Assembly: GCA_029580855.1 (NCBI GenBank)
Contig: JAKPQH010000114.1
Coordinates: forward strand, 1-52,952
Origin: a bacterium
Lineage (GTDB): Bacteria > Methylomirabilota > Methylomirabilia > Methylomirabilales > 2-02-FULL-66-22
Direction: 5' to 3'
Length of the DNA stretch: 52,952 bases
Shown here: one piece after another, positions 19,101-28,358 of the stretch
Numbering within the stretch: position 1 is the stretch's first letter
How the letters are laid out: each line of letters opens with the position of its first letter
The notes under the pieces: generated by a model
Seen by the model: the letters and a program-made list of their open reading frames with translations, nothing else
Database searches by the model: none
What the model was told of the DNA's origin: nothing
Made by a program: the position numbers and the translations under genes

Positions 19101-20205
19101 GGGGGCGCCCCGCCCCACGGGCGAGGCGACGATCCAGGCGGCGACGTTCCAGCTCCGCGACCGGCCGGAGATCTTTCGCGATGTCGAGGCACAGATCCTG
19201 TTTTCGCCCGACGGGCTGCGTCTCGCGCAGGCGACGGCGTCGCTGGGGCGCGGGCAGATCCGCGCCAGCGGGGATCTCACCCTGGACGGTTGGCGGCCGG
19301 GGGCCTACCGGATCACCGCCGCCGGGACGAACGTCTCCATCGCCCCCATCGAAGGCCTGCAAACCGCGTGGGACTTCGATCTGGAGCTGGCGGGGCAAGG
19401 CGACCGGAGGCTGCTCCGGGGGGAGGGCCGTCTCGTCCAGGGACGCTACACCGGACAGTTGAATCTCGTCAGTCTGCTGTTGAGTCGGCAGTCGGAGCCG
19501 GCGGCGGATGCGTCGCCCGCCATCCCCATCCACGTCGTCCTGCTGCTGAACAACAATTTCCGGGTGGACACCAACTGGGCGCGGCTTCGGATCGACGGCA
19601 GGCTCAGTCTCGAGGGCACGACGGCCAGACCCATTGTCCTGGGGTCTCTGGAGTCGCAGGAGGGGCGCATCACGTTCCGGAAGCATCGCTGGACCGTCAC
19701 CTCTGCCGCCGCCCGGTTCGCGGACCCGCGCCGCATTGAACCGATCCTCGACGTGACCGGCCGCGCCTCGATCAACCAATACGACGTGACCCTGCATCTC
19801 TCCGGACGTCTGAACGAACTCGTCTTCCGCTTCTCCTCGGTCCCGCCGCTGAAGGAACAGGAGCTCCTGTCGCTGGTCACCGTGGGCACGACCAGCGCCA
19901 CCGCCGGCGCGGCATTCGGGGAAGTGGGACAGCTTCTTGCCGAGGACATCCTCGGTCTGGCCACCGGCGGCTTCGCGCCGGAAACGTTGGGGGTCGAGAA
20001 GACCGAGAAGAACCAGGAGGTGTTCAACGTCGGGAAGCAGGTCGGCGAGGACGTCCGTGTCCTCTACTCGCAAGCGTTGTCGGGGGCGTCGAAGCGCGTC
20101 CTGCGGATCGAATATCAGGTGATCGGTCCGGTCCTCCTCTCCGGCGAGCAGGATTTTCAGGGCGGCTTCGCGGGCGACATCCTGATCCGGCTGAGATTCC
20201 GATGA
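16180..20205 (+). CDS. tamB: TamB-like translocation/assembly module protein (DUF490, AsmA-like)
   Basis: This 1341-residue protein has one N-terminal membrane anchor ([19 protein letters not shown], about 12-30) and a very long beta-rich periplasmic region of AsmA/TamB repeats. The C-terminal TamB domain includes [20 protein letters not shown] and [19 protein letters not shown]. TamB-like proteins span the periplasm, form a hydrophobic groove and are linked to phospholipid transport to the outer membrane and to assembly of outer-membrane proteins. Residues 252-316 and 324-388 are near-duplicate blocks of 65 residues at a 72-residue period, a recent internal tandem duplication. The stop overlaps the start of the Omp85 gene by four bases, so the two are translationally coupled. 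An alternative ATG at 16167 is out of frame. Confidence 0.93.
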   Translation: MGKISEWIRRRWIGCLVAAAALFAGLMLAAAVLLRAYAPALSRERLESALTAGLGRPVRIERVTLSLWLARAVIENLRVEPGPGEGAEPVLRIGRTEVRVGISSLWRRQIVLSTIRLQDVGLRVAGSGRGGSVPPLDIPETVDLGPVTVRIGAVRIGRGEVVYRDDARGLGVEARGLEAALRPARRGVDLDLRLSSLSVRAAGGLETITGIQASGWLHRDLLSVRSLAVRWQDRPIRVMGEIRHPFAAAEVGLRIEGEVDLAQVSRRLETPWPLAGVAEVKADVRGPLNALHASGQVSVPRLAAGPVQAQDVVVRGRGSQADLGLRIGGKVDLAPLAGGLNAPWPLTGLAAVDAEVRGAPAALRIAGSVGVPRLAAGPIRAQDVSARGTWSDNVLDLTQISARIFEGTLDGSFRMPPDRLAETRAAFVLRRASVAALETLAPGPLGFRGTLDLKADLEGDPRRPENARGRFRLTANQLTLPGDLNRLGAGTLTAAGTLHGAIAVLDEAVGRWAGGRVRVSGRLDAGGPAGLRFAADADLGVVAPLWNLRDFAGHAAVTGEVDGRWAEPELTGQARAAPVTVAGVALDRLHVPFRFRGTTLTVESATADLGQSRANVSGTLVWDDAGPAAAAGGMRFRADPITVAAQWEDLRRWLPAVAQGSGRLLLAGRADGTPAEWKAEGTLDAAALVSHDVRIQDLRAAFGLNQDRVEVSSLRAGINGVPARGSGVWNWDGSGRATAEVGPADLAGIPGVSPDAGLRGMGQARVEAAVGGGTLDASGTVTLQRTVVRDFALGNGSGRFALHGGQLQADLDFPEARLSAVAQGPVDGSRPLAVRLDARELALAPALRGVEKLRSLDVDGTLTAVAEFQVPLSQPAAARGVVTLAPVRLRVAGEEWTDRAPVALRWEADLLTVDRLHLGSRLGDLKVSGLVNPWGALDLQIDGRVPLAVLPAFRPEIRQVAGTATILGRIRGTAGAPRPTGEATIQAATFQLRDRPEIFRDVEAQILFSPDGLRLAQATASLGRGQIRASGDLTLDGWRPGAYRITAAGTNVSIAPIEGLQTAWDFDLELAGQGDRRLLRGEGRLVQGRYTGQLNLVSLLLSRQSEPAADASPAIPIHVVLLLNNNFRVDTNWARLRIDGRLSLEGTTARPIVLGSLESQEGRITFRKHRWTVTSAAARFADPRRIEPILDVTGRASINQYDVTLHLSGRLNELVFRFSSVPPLKEQELLSLVTVGTTSATAGAAFGEVGQLLAEDILGLATGGFAPETLGVEKTEKNQEVFNVGKQVGEDVRVLYSQALSGASKRVLRIEYQVIGPVLLSGEQDFQGGFAGDILIRLRFR

Positions 20206-22952
20206 GACCCTGCCGGGTGTGTCTCGTGGGAGCGGTGGGACTCGTCCTGTGGCTGGGTGGGTTGGGTCTCTCCGCCGCCGTCGCGGCCGACATCATCCTC
20301 GGGATAGACCTGGTCTCCCCGCATCAATTCCCGGCGGATCTGGTCCGAGCCGCCGTCGGGGACCTGACGGGTCGGCTGCTCTCGCGCGCCGCGGTCCGGG
20401 ACAGCCTGAACCGCGTCTGGTCTCTGGGTCTCTTCAGCGGCCTCTGGGTCGAGGAGACGCCCGCGGAGGGCGGCGTGCGGTTGCGCTTCCATCTTGTCCG
20501 CCGGCCGTTCGTGCGCCGTCTCGCGTGGGAGGGCGATCCGGGCCTTCCCACGGTGGATCTGGCCGATGCCGCGGGGCTGGCGTTGGGCGGCGATGCCGGA
20601 CCGGACCGGCTCCAGCAGGCCCGTCGAAGTCTGCTGGCGTCTTACGCGCGGGAGGGCTATTTTGCCGCTCGGGTGGACATCCGGACGCACCAGGACCCCG
20701 CCGCGAACGGTCGAGACCTGACCATCGTCGTCCACTCCGGACCGAGGGCTCGGATCGGCACGGTGGACCTTCGCGGCGTCGCCGGTGCGGAGGCTGCGGC
20801 TCTTCGACGATCACTCAAGCTGGACGCGGGCGGCGAGTATGGCGAGCGGGCGGCCCGCGAGCGCGTGCAACGCCTGGAGGACGCGCTGCGCAAGGACGGG
20901 TACTTCGAGGCGCAGCTTCGGCTGACCAGGGCGGTCTGGGATTCCGCCTCGAATCGCGTCGCCATCGAGGTCGAGGCGGAGCGCGGACCGAAGTACCGGG
21001 TGGAGTTTCACGGCGTCGCGGCGTTGAAGGAGTCCGATCTGCGCGACGGCCTCGGCTTCACGGAGAGCGGCGTGGTCGACGAGACCGAGGTGGCCACCAA
21101 CGCGCGGGAGATCGAGGCGGTGTACCGGGAGTCCGGCTACCACTTCGCGCGGGTTGCCGGCTCGCTCGGTAAAAACGGCGGACACCGCACGATCCGCTTC
21201 GACGTGTCGGAAGGACCACGGGTGACCGTCGCGGCGATCAACATCTGGGGGAATCGAGCCATCCCCGCCAAACAGCTGGCGGAGCGGATGACGACCCGGC
21301 CTCCGGGCATCCTGCACGCCGGGGTCTTCCGGCAGGACGTCCTCGATGGGGACCTGTTGGCGCTGACCGCCTTCTATCGGACGCAGGGCTTTTTGGAGGC
21401 CGCGGTCGGACCGGCGGAGGTCGAGTTCTCCGACGACCGACGCCAGGTGTGGATCACCCTGCCGGTGCGGGAAGGGCCGCGCGTCCTGGTCGGAAGCGTA
21501 TCCGTGGAGGGCGCCCGTGTGCGGTCCGCGGAAGACATCCTGGCGGCGCTGCCGTTCAGGACGGGTGACCCGTGGGTTCCGTCGAAAGCGACCGATGCGC
21601 AGCGCGCCGTCGGGCGCCTGTACGCCCAGCGCGGCTACCTCTACTCGCAGATCGGGGTCGAGACCGGGCGGATCGGGGATCGGATGGACATTGTCCTGCG
21701 AATCGACGAGGGGGATCCGACCCGTGTGGGCCGCATTCTGGTCGCCGGTCTGATCGCGACCGACGAGGAGGTGGTGCGGCGCGAGGTCCCCTTCCGGTCG
21801 GGCGACCCGTTCGACCCCGAGCTTCTGGTGGAGACCGAGCGCCGTCTGTCCGGGCTTGGTGTGTTCGAGCGGATTCATGTCGGTCCGCTCCGCCCGCCCC
21901 AGGCGCCCTTCGCGGACGTCGAGATCGCGTTGCGCGAAGCGAAGCCGTGGCGGGTGGAATTCGGCGGCGGCTATGGCACGGATCGCGGCTGGCGAGGCCT
22001 CCTGGAGATCGGGCACGACAACCTCTTTGGCTCCGCGCGAAGCGCCAGCGTCCGGGAAAAGGTGGCCGAGGACGGCGATCGAACCGATCTCACGTACCGG
22101 ACCCCGTGGCTGTTCGGGGTGCCGCTGCAGGCGGACGCCACGGTGTTTCGGGAACAGTGGCAGGAGCTGGGCTATAAACGACAGGGGGCGGGCATCGCCG
22201 CCGGCGTGCGTCGGGAATTCTTCCGGGAGCCGCTGACGGACATCAGTCGCGTGCGCCTCGGACTGCGCTACCAGCTCGGATGGGTGCGACGCTACGACAT
22301 CGAGTCGTCGCTGCTGGCCGCGGACTCCGGGACCATCGTGGAGGGGAGCCAGATCATCGCCAGGCTCATGCCCACGCTGACCTTGGACTACCGGGACAAC
22401 GTGCTGGACCCCAGCCGCGGCAGCTTTCACACCGTCTCGGTGGATCTCGCCGGACCCTATCTGGGCAGCGAGGTCAGTTTCGTCAAGTCGCGCCTGGAAA
22501 CCGCCTGGTACCTGGACTGGCTCTCGCCGGTGGTCATCGCGCTGGGAGGGCGGCTCGGCCTCGCCACCCCGCTGTCGGACACCGCCGCCCTGCCCATCGA
22601 GGACCGGTTCTACGCGGGCGGCGCCTCGACCGTGCGCGGCTACGCGCAAGACAAGATCGGCCCCCTGGATTCCTTTGGAAACCCGACCGGCGGGAACGCC
22701 CTCGTCATTCTGAACGCCGAGGGGCGTTTCCCCGTCTGGCGGTGGTTATCCGGTGTCGTCTTTGTGGACACCGGCGCCGTGGCGCCGGAGGTCGGAAATC
22801 TCGCCAGCGCCTCGTTCAAGACGGGCGTGGGCGGGGGGATCCGCGTCAAGACGCCCGTGGGCCCGCTCCGTCTCGATGTGGGCTACGCTTTGAACCCCAT
22901 AAAAGGGGACGACCGGTGGCAGGTCTATTTCGGAATCGGTCAGGCTTTCTGA
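20202..22952 (+). CDS. Outer-membrane assembly protein of the Omp85 (BamA/TamA) family
   Basis: The protein has 916 residues. A signal peptide (about 1-28) precedes a long periplasmic part where I count about seven POTRA-like units by eye, each with an A-x-x-x-x-Y-x-x-x-G-Y/F-like motif such as ASYAREGYF, DALRKDGYF, AVYRESGYH, AFYRTQGFL and RLYAQRGYL. The last ~340 residues form a 16-strand barrel (surface antigen D15 family) with the VRGY loop in STVRGYAQDKIG. The protein ends YFGIGQAF, with the terminal Phe of a beta-signal. It inserts barrel proteins into the outer membrane. Coupling to tamB favours a TamA-like role, but the POTRA number exceeds TamA's three and BamA's five, so the name is left open. 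Confidence 0.93.
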   Translation: MRPCRVCLVGAVGLVLWLGGLGLSAAVAADIILGIDLVSPHQFPADLVRAAVGDLTGRLLSRAAVRDSLNRVWSLGLFSGLWVEETPAEGGVRLRFHLVRRPFVRRLAWEGDPGLPTVDLADAAGLALGGDAGPDRLQQARRSLLASYAREGYFAARVDIRTHQDPAANGRDLTIVVHSGPRARIGTVDLRGVAGAEAAALRRSLKLDAGGEYGERAARERVQRLEDALRKDGYFEAQLRLTRAVWDSASNRVAIEVEAERGPKYRVEFHGVAALKESDLRDGLGFTESGVVDETEVATNAREIEAVYRESGYHFARVAGSLGKNGGHRTIRFDVSEGPRVTVAAINIWGNRAIPAKQLAERMTTRPPGILHAGVFRQDVLDGDLLALTAFYRTQGFLEAAVGPAEVEFSDDRRQVWITLPVREGPRVLVGSVSVEGARVRSAEDILAALPFRTGDPWVPSKATDAQRAVGRLYAQRGYLYSQIGVETGRIGDRMDIVLRIDEGDPTRVGRILVAGLIATDEEVVRREVPFRSGDPFDPELLVETERRLSGLGVFERIHVGPLRPPQAPFADVEIALREAKPWRVEFGGGYGTDRGWRGLLEIGHDNLFGSARSASVREKVAEDGDRTDLTYRTPWLFGVPLQADATVFREQWQELGYKRQGAGIAAGVRREFFREPLTDISRVRLGLRYQLGWVRRYDIESSLLAADSGTIVEGSQIIARLMPTLTLDYRDNVLDPSRGSFHTVSVDLAGPYLGSEVSFVKSRLETAWYLDWLSPVVIALGGRLGLATPLSDTAALPIEDRFYAGGASTVRGYAQDKIGPLDSFGNPTGGNALVILNAEGRFPVWRWLSGVVFVDTGAVAPEVGNLASASFKTGVGGGIRVKTPVGPLRLDVGYALNPIKGDDRWQVYFGIGQAF

Positions 22953-23614
22953 CGCTGGCGGGCGCCGGCCTGGCGGGATTGACGATCGTCGGGTTCGCGG
23001 CCCCGGGTGACGCCGCGACGACGCTCTTGGACGCCGTCCTGGCCGACGTGAACGGGGCCATCATCACCGCCAGCGACGCCACCATCGCCAGGGGACTGGG
23101 CCTGTTCGGGTTCCAGCCGGCGGAACAACCCATCCGGGCCGACGATGTCAGCCGGCTGGTGGACGCCTGGCTCGTCGACGCAGAGGCCGCTCGCCTCCAG
23201 ATCGCGCCGTCCGCCGCGGAGCTCGAGGACGCCTGGCGATCCGTCGCGGGGCGCGTGGGAGGGGTGGACGCCCTGCGCCGCTGGGCGGATCGGGCGGGCC
23301 TCACCGAGGCGTGGGTGCGAAAGCTGGTGGAAGCCGATCTTCGCGGGCGGCGCTTCATCGGAATCAGATTCCGGGCATTCGTGTTTGTGCCCGAGGAAGA
23401 CGTCCTGAAGGAACTGGGCCCGGGCCCGCATAGCCTGGAGGCCCGCGCGCAGGCCATCGACGCGTTGCGCGAGGAGGGCGTCAGGCGGGAACTGGCCGCC
23501 TGGCTCGCCGACGCCCGCAGCCGGGCGGTGATACGCACCACCGGCGAGGAGGGAACGGGGCTGCCCCCTCTTTTCCCGCTCCCCGCCCCCGCCGGAGCCG
23601 CCGGCCCCCGTTGA
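22916..23614 (+). CDS. Periplasmic SurA-like chaperone, N-terminal domain only
   Basis: The best start is a GTG at 22916 preceded by AAAGGGGA inside the end of the Omp85 gene, a 37-base overlap in another frame. The product has 232 residues. It begins with a signal peptide (FLTLAGAGLAGLTIVGFAAP) and then LLDAVLADVNGAIITASDAT, which is like the opening of SurA/PpiD-type chaperones. A helical domain rich in Leu, Ala, Glu and Arg follows. No parvulin PPIase domain is present, and the tail is Pro/Ala/Gly-rich. Translational coupling with tamB and Omp85 suggests it escorts outer-membrane proteins to that machine. The family assignment rests on the short N-terminal motif and overall layout. Confidence 0.75.
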   Translation: MAGLFRNRSGFLTLAGAGLAGLTIVGFAAPGDAATTLLDAVLADVNGAIITASDATIARGLGLFGFQPAEQPIRADDVSRLVDAWLVDAEAARLQIAPSAAELEDAWRSVAGRVGGVDALRRWADRAGLTEAWVRKLVEADLRGRRFIGIRFRAFVFVPEEDVLKELGPGPHSLEARAQAIDALREEGVRRELAAWLADARSRAVIRTTGEEGTGLPPLFPLPAPAGAAGPR

Positions 23615-23615
23615 G

Positions 23616-24383
23616 CTATTGCCGGCCGATCTGCTGCAGAAAATCGCGGGCGCTCGCCGTGAAGGTGGCGCACGCGCTCACGATGAGCGCGCGGAAGCCT
23701 TGGGCGTAGAGGGCCCGTCCATCGGCCGGATCCAGGGCGACGATCATGGCCGGCTTTCCCGCCGCCGTGGCGGCGGCCAGGACCTGGGCCACGCCGGCCT
23801 GCACGCGCGGGTCCTTCCAGCCCCCGGGAATACCCATGGACAGCGCCATATCGCCCGGCCCCGTGACGACGATGTCCACACCCGGCGTGGAACAGATGGC
23901 GTCGAGATTCGGCAGCGCCGCTGCATCCTCGACCAGAGGGATGGCAAGCACCTCGTCGTTCATCTTGGTGAAATACTCGACCTGCGTCTGCGTGATCCCG
24001 TAGTTGCTGGCCCGCGAGCGGCCGAAGCCGCCCCGGATTCCCACCGGCGGGTATTTCATGGCCGCCACCATGGCCTCGGTCTCGGCCCGGCTGACGATGT
24101 TCGGCACGATGATCCCACCCGCCCCGGCATCCAGATACTCCAGGATCGTAGCCGGGTCGTTTCTCGGCACGCGCACGATACTGGTCATCCCGGTGCCGTC
24201 CGCGGCCCGGATCAAGCTGCGGGCGCTCTCCGGGTTGAGTCCGCAGTGCTGGCCATCCAGGAAGACAAAGTCGTAGCCGAGGTGCCCCAGGATCTCGATC
24301 AGTTCCGGGCAGTTGAACTCCACCAGCGCGCCGCAGACCCGCTTCCCCTCCGCCAGCTTTCGCTTCAGGCTGTTCGTGCGCAT
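23616..24383 (-). CDS. HpcH/HpaI aldolase/citrate lyase family protein
   Basis: This 255-residue protein is a class II pyruvate-type aldolase. DFVFLDGQHCGLNPE carries the catalytic His region (usually D-x-E-H-G). Phosphate/pyruvate binding is seen in GIRGGFGRSRASNYG. The metal ligands are the Glu in IPLVEDAAAL and the Asp in VTGPGDMALSMGIPG. Such enzymes cleave 2-keto-3-deoxy or 4-hydroxy-2-oxo acids to pyruvate plus an aldehyde. The gene lies just downstream of tctA on the same strand, so its substrate may derive from the transported carboxylate. Its stop faces the SurA-like gene across a single base. The H-x-G loop variant (QHCG) differs from HpaI, so substrate may differ too. Confidence 0.9.
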   Translation of the reverse strand: MRTNSLKRKLAEGKRVCGALVEFNCPELIEILGHLGYDFVFLDGQHCGLNPESARSLIRAADGTGMTSIVRVPRNDPATILEYLDAGAGGIIVPNIVSRAETEAMVAAMKYPPVGIRGGFGRSRASNYGITQTQVEYFTKMNDEVLAIPLVEDAAALPNLDAICSTPGVDIVVTGPGDMALSMGIPGGWKDPRVQAGVAQVLAAATAAGKPAMIVALDPADGRALYAQGFRALIVSACATFTASARDFLQQIGRQ

Positions 24384-24414
24384 GACCGCCTCCGCAACAC
24401 CGACACCGACGATA

Positions 24415-24484
24415 CCACAGATTGCGCAGAGTTCGCAGATTCTTTCCGGGACCCATCCCGCCTGAAATCTGCGTAATCTGCGGT
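24415..24484. repeat. Intergenic dyad repeat, copy C
   Basis: CCACAGATTGCGCAGAGTTC at the left and AATCTGCGTAATCTGCGG at the right are inverted around about 30 bases. It is the shortest of the three copies and fills most of the gap between the aldolase gene and tctA. Confidence 0.75.
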
Positions 24485-24497
24485 TACCTCAAGTCCG

Positions 24498-26009
24498 TCA
24501 GACCTGCGCCCCCTTGCTTTCCTCCCGTACGGCCGAGGGCAGCGCCTGCCACGCGGACGTGACGAAGATGATCGCCGTGATGATCAGCAGCACCAGCGAG
24601 ATCGGTCGCGTGAAGAAGATGCTGTAGTCGCCCTGCGACAGGGACAGGGATTCCCGCAGGCTCCGCTCCATCAGCGGGCCCAGGATCAGCGTGAGGATGG
24701 CCGGCGCCAGCGGAAAGTCCAGCTTCTTGAAGACGTACCCCAGCAGCCCGCAGAACGTCATCATTCCGACGTCGAAGACGCTGTTGTTCAGGCTGTAGGC
24801 CCCGATGATGCAGAAGACCAGGATGAACACGACCAGAATGTTGTACGGGATCTTCAGGAGCTTCGCCCAGAGGTTCACCAGCGGCAGGTTCAGGATCAGC
24901 AGGATCACGTTGCCGATATAGAGTGACGCGATGACGGCCCAGACAAACGTGGCGTGCTGCGAGAACAGCAGCGGGCCCGGCGTCAGCCCGTTCATGATCA
25001 GGGCGCCCATCAGAATGGCCACCGTCGGCGAGCCGGGAATTCCCAGCGTGAAGAGGGGGATCAGGGCGGCGTTGGCGTAGGAGTTGTTGGCCGTCTCGGG
25101 GGCCGCGACGCCCTCGATGATCCCGGTCCCGAATTTCTCCGGGTGTTTGGAGACCTTCTTCTCGATGGCGTAAGACATAAAGGCCGCCACCGCGGAGTTG
25201 GTGCCCGGTATCAGGCCCAGGAAAAACCCCAGCCAGGTGCCCCGGTTGATCGAGCTCGCGCAGATTCTCCACTCGTCGCGCTTGGGGAGAAACGAACTCA
25301 CCTTCCCCTCTTCGACCACCACATTCTCCAGCGGCTGCTCGGAGTTCACGAGGATCTCCCCGATGCCGAAGAAGCCCATGACCACCGGCACGAAGCGGAT
25401 TCCGTCCAGCAGCGGGGTGATCCCGAAGTCGAACCGCGGCGCCCCTTCGATGGGATCGATCCCGACGAAAGAGAAGATCAAACCGACGACGCCCATCAGC
25501 AGGGCCTTGGTGAGCGACTTCCCCGCCAAGGCCATCACCAGGGAGAGCCCGACCAGAATCAGCGAGAAGTATTCGGGTGGGCCGAACTTCAACGCAAAAC
25601 GGGACAGGGGCAGCGCCATGACCACCAGGCCCAGCGTGGCGATACTCCCCCCGATAAAAGACCCGATGGCGGCAATGCCGAGCGCGGCGCCGGCGCGCCC
25701 CTGTTTGGCCATCGCGTAACCATCCAGACACGTCACGACGCTCGCCGCCTCGCCGGGAACATTGACCAGGACCGAAGTGATCGTCCCGCCGTACATCGCC
25801 CCGTAGTAGATCGCCGCCAGCATGATGATCGCCGAGGTGGGCTCCAGCTTGAACGTGATGGGGATGAGGAGTGCCGTCCCCGCCGCGGGCCCCAACCCCG
25901 GCAGGACCCCGATCAGCGTCCCCAGGACGCAACCGATGGTGGCAAAGAGGAGATTCGCCGGCGAGAGCGCCGTCGCGAACCCACCCATCAGGTGCTGGAG
26001 TGTTTCCAC
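24498..26009 (-). CDS. tctA: Tripartite tricarboxylate transporter permease TctA
   Basis: This 503-residue inner-membrane protein is the large subunit of a TTT carrier, with about 12 helices. It starts with [20 protein letters not shown] and contains the family block [40 protein letters not shown] is diagnostic, as is the second repeat's [20 protein letters not shown] and [20 protein letters not shown]. The protein works with TctB and a periplasmic binding protein to import carboxylates using an ion gradient. The ATG at 26009 lies ten bases after the tctB stop, so the genes are co-transcribed. The sequence looks complete. Confidence 0.96.
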   Translation of the reverse strand: METLQHLMGGFATALSPANLLFATIGCVLGTLIGVLPGLGPAAGTALLIPITFKLEPTSAIIMLAAIYYGAMYGGTITSVLVNVPGEAASVVTCLDGYAMAKQGRAGAALGIAAIGSFIGGSIATLGLVVMALPLSRFALKFGPPEYFSLILVGLSLVMALAGKSLTKALLMGVVGLIFSFVGIDPIEGAPRFDFGITPLLDGIRFVPVVMGFFGIGEILVNSEQPLENVVVEEGKVSSFLPKRDEWRICASSINRGTWLGFFLGLIPGTNSAVAAFMSYAIEKKVSKHPEKFGTGIIEGVAAPETANNSYANAALIPLFTLGIPGSPTVAILMGALIMNGLTPGPLLFSQHATFVWAVIASLYIGNVILLILNLPLVNLWAKLLKIPYNILVVFILVFCIIGAYSLNNSVFDVGMMTFCGLLGYVFKKLDFPLAPAILTLILGPLMERSLRESLSLSQGDYSIFFTRPISLVLLIITAIIFVTSAWQALPSAVREESKGAQV

Positions 26010-26019
26010 GAAGACCTCT

Positions 26020-26475
26020 CTACATTCCCAGCCAGCCGCCCGGGAGGATCACTTGCAGTTGCCGGAAAATATACGCCGTGCCGAAACTCCCCGCCAGCGT
26101 CAGGACGACGGTCAGCCACCACGGTTGCTTTCCGAGAACCCTCAGGAGAAAGCCGCAGAACAGGAACATCGTCAAGCTGTAGCCCAGACGGGTCAGAAGG
26201 AGCACCACCGCCATGAGGGCACCGAGCAGGCAGGCGATCCGGGCGACTCCGGCCTTCGGCGGGAAGAAATCCGCGGGGAGCGGGACGCGCTTACCGCGAG
26301 TTCGGCCGATCTCGATCGTGGACAGGACGACGACGAGCACCCCCAGCCAGAACGAGAAGAAGCCGGGACCGGGCCCGAAGTCGCTGCCATAGTAGTTGAT
26401 CTGGAGGGACTCGTAGATGACAAAGACCCCGAAGAGGAGCAGAAAAGACCAGGAAATGCGATCGACCGTGGCCAT
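26020..26475 (-). CDS. tctB: Tripartite tricarboxylate transporter small membrane protein TctB
   Basis: This 151-residue protein has four hydrophobic helices and the opening ATVDRISWSFLLLFGVFVIY usual for TctB. The segment DFGPGPGFFSFWLGVLVVV matches the G-x-G-F/P-x-x-P-x-x-L region of the family. It pairs with TctA in the inner membrane. It sits between tctC and tctA; the gap to tctC holds a perfect 10-bp stem-loop, while the gap to tctA is only ten bases. The low sequence conservation of TctB means the call relies on topology and context as well as sequence. Confidence 0.92.
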   Translation of the reverse strand: MATVDRISWSFLLLFGVFVIYESLQINYYGSDFGPGPGFFSFWLGVLVVVLSTIEIGRTRGKRVPLPADFFPPKAGVARIACLLGALMAVVLLLTRLGYSLTMFLFCGFLLRVLGKQPWWLTVVLTLAGSFGTAYIFRQLQVILPGGWLGM

Positions 26476-26507
26476 GCGCCCTGCCGCCTCCCCTCCCCGG
26501 ATGAAAA

Positions 26508-26535
26508 CCCGGCACCCTTCGTGCGGGGTGCCGGG
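26508..26535 (-). promoter_or_regulatory. Stem-loop between tctC and tctB
   Basis: CCCGGCACCC (26508-26517) and GGGTGCCGGG (26526-26535) form a perfect 10-bp stem around TTCGTGCG, 20 bases past the tctC stop. It likely stabilises the binding-protein message or reduces read-through into tctBA. Confidence 0.7.
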
Positions 26536-26554
26536 CCGCCCGTGCCCGTTGCTG

Positions 26555-27538
26555 TTATTTTCGGTAGAGGCCGATCAGATCCTTGGCCCGCTCGTTCTGC
26601 GCCTCCAGGAACTTCGAGTACCCCTCGACCCCCATGAATTTCAAGGCCAACCCGGACTCTTTCATCCGCTTGACGTGGTCGGGATCGTCCATGGCTTTCT
26701 TGATGCACTCCTCCATGTAGCGGACGATCTCCATGGGGGTGCCGGCCGGATAGACGTACCCACGCGTGGAAGAGGAGATGAGGTCGACGCCCTTCTCTTT
26801 GAAAGTGGGAACGTCGGGCGCATCCGGAAACCGCTGGTCGTCAAAGATCACCAGCATCCGGCCCTGGCCGGATCTCACGGCAGACAGGAAACCGCCGACA
26901 TTGTCGAAATTGATATCGGTGTGGCCGCCGAGGACCTGCCGCAGCGCCGTTGGTGTGTCCACCAAATGTACGGTGTTGAACTGGACGCCCGCCTTGCGCT
27001 CCGTATCGAGCAGTGCAAGGTGGTCGTCGCCCCCGATTCCAGTGGTCGAAGCCTTGATCTGCTTCGGCCTGGCCTTGGCGTCCTTCAACAGATCCTCCCA
27101 TGTCTTGTACGGACTTTCCGTACGCACGAAAATGGCGCCCGGGTCCTGGACGTGGTTCGCCACGGGCTGGAAGTCCTTCATCGTGAACGCCGGCTTCCGG
27201 GTAGGGTCGAAGACCGTGGTCTGGAGCTGCGGAACGTTGATCAGCGCCAGGGTGTAACCGTCCGGCTTGGCGTTGTTCTTGAAGTCCGTCCACATCACCT
27301 GGCCGCCCGCGCCCGGTTTGTTCTCCACCAGGACGGGCTGCCCGATGACTTTCTTCAATGCCTCGGCCAGGATCCGGACACCCACGTCGCTGGAGCCGCC
27401 GGCGCCGAAACCCACCATGATGGTCACAGGACGACTCGGGAAATCTTTCGGTTTCTCCGCCGCGAGGACCCCAACCGCTCCGAGTGCAACCGCCAGCGCC
27501 AGCACGAGCAACCCACACCCGAATCGCTTTCCCTTCAT
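26555..27538 (-). CDS. tctC: Tripartite tricarboxylate transporter substrate-binding protein TctC
   Basis: From the ATG at 27538, with GGAAGGAGAGG upstream, the protein has 327 residues. A signal peptide covers about residues 1-26. The Bug/TctC family pattern follows: FPSRPVTIMVGFGAGGSSDV, then RILAEALKKVIGQPVLVENK and PGAGGQV. The later block HTDINFDNVGGFLSAVRSGQ also fits. It captures a carboxylate, or sometimes another small acid, in the periplasm and hands it to TctAB. The family is greatly expanded in some bacteria and the ligand cannot be predicted. It heads the tctCBA set. Confidence 0.95.
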   Translation of the reverse strand: MKGKRFGCGLLVLALAVALGAVGVLAAEKPKDFPSRPVTIMVGFGAGGSSDVGVRILAEALKKVIGQPVLVENKPGAGGQVMWTDFKNNAKPDGYTLALINVPQLQTTVFDPTRKPAFTMKDFQPVANHVQDPGAIFVRTESPYKTWEDLLKDAKARPKQIKASTTGIGGDDHLALLDTERKAGVQFNTVHLVDTPTALRQVLGGHTDINFDNVGGFLSAVRSGQGRMLVIFDDQRFPDAPDVPTFKEKGVDLISSSTRGYVYPAGTPMEIVRYMEECIKKAMDDPDHVKRMKESGLALKFMGVEGYSKFLEAQNERAKDLIGLYRK

Positions 27539-27698
27539 GATCCTCTCCTTCCACAAAGGTTGGCATCCCCGTCGGGCCGAGACCGCTCCCGATGCGCGTC
27601 TTATACTATCGCCGGCATGGACGCGCAACGTGATTTTCTCGGTCGGTCGGAGACCGGTCCGGGATACCCGCCTCCCTGCGGGCGTCCCGGACACCACG

Positions 27699-28136
27699 TC
27701 AGCGGCCACGCCACCGCTCGTGAATGCGGATCAGGACGGCGAGCGAGAGCACGTAAACCGATGTGGCGACGAAGCTGTTGACCAGGTAGCTCGGTCCTTT
27801 GCCGAGAAGACGCGCCGGAAGAGCCATCACCGCCAGCGTAGCCGCAATCGGGAAAAAATTGAAGATGAGGAACCACGGAACGCGCATGGGGATCTCGCTC
27901 GCGAGATACGGCCGCCCGATGGCGGCAAAGGAGACAAACCCCAGCACGCCACCGACGGCGAAGAGGAGCACCTCCCCCTCCGACGGCGCCCCCAGGCGAG
28001 TGACCGAGAGCAGCGCCGCCGCCCCCAGCGTCACCGTGTAGCCGTATGGGATGGCCAGGATGCTCGTGACATGGCCGAGGGCGCGCGCGAGGCACGAGGT
28101 CCCCTGCACTGCTCTCCCCACCTCACCCTTCGACAT
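27699..28136 (-). CDS. Small membrane protein, function unknown
   Basis: From the ATG at 28136, preceded by AAAGGA, the protein has 145 residues and four hydrophobic segments: ILAIPYGYTVTLGAAALLSV, VLLFAVGGVLGFVSFAAIG, FLIFNFFPIAATLAVMALP and SFVATSVYVLSLAVLIRI. The short tail is HERWRGR. I do not recognise a family. It follows the carbohydrate permease genes on the same strand with a 222-base gap and precedes tctC. It may belong to either set or stand alone. Codon use is like its neighbours and the binding site is good, so I consider it a real gene. Confidence 0.75.
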   Translation of the reverse strand: MSKGEVGRAVQGTSCLARALGHVTSILAIPYGYTVTLGAAALLSVTRLGAPSEGEVLLFAVGGVLGFVSFAAIGRPYLASEIPMRVPWFLIFNFFPIAATLAVMALPARLLGKGPSYLVNSFVATSVYVLSLAVLIRIHERWRGR

Positions 28137-28358
28137 GGTGTCCTTTCGCAAAAGGTCGCTAAATCCGCTACCCCAGGTCTGCCCTCGGTCAGCGGACGGT
28201 ACATGGCGAGCAAGGAACCCATGACGCTACCCGGAGGCTCTGCGCAGGCAAGAGCACCACCGGCGCGACAGTACCTGGATTTGTTTGTCAGTTCTCGTTT
28301 GCGCACCGTAGCGTGGAGAAGCGCACGTTGTCAACGGCGATTCTGTCTTACCTCAGCG

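Noticed and set aside
16300..20073. Open frame of about 1257 codons antisense to tamB
   Set aside because: Composition is Arg/Gly/Pro-rich and mirrors the tamB codons. The sense frame has a promoter, a membrane anchor and a TamB domain.
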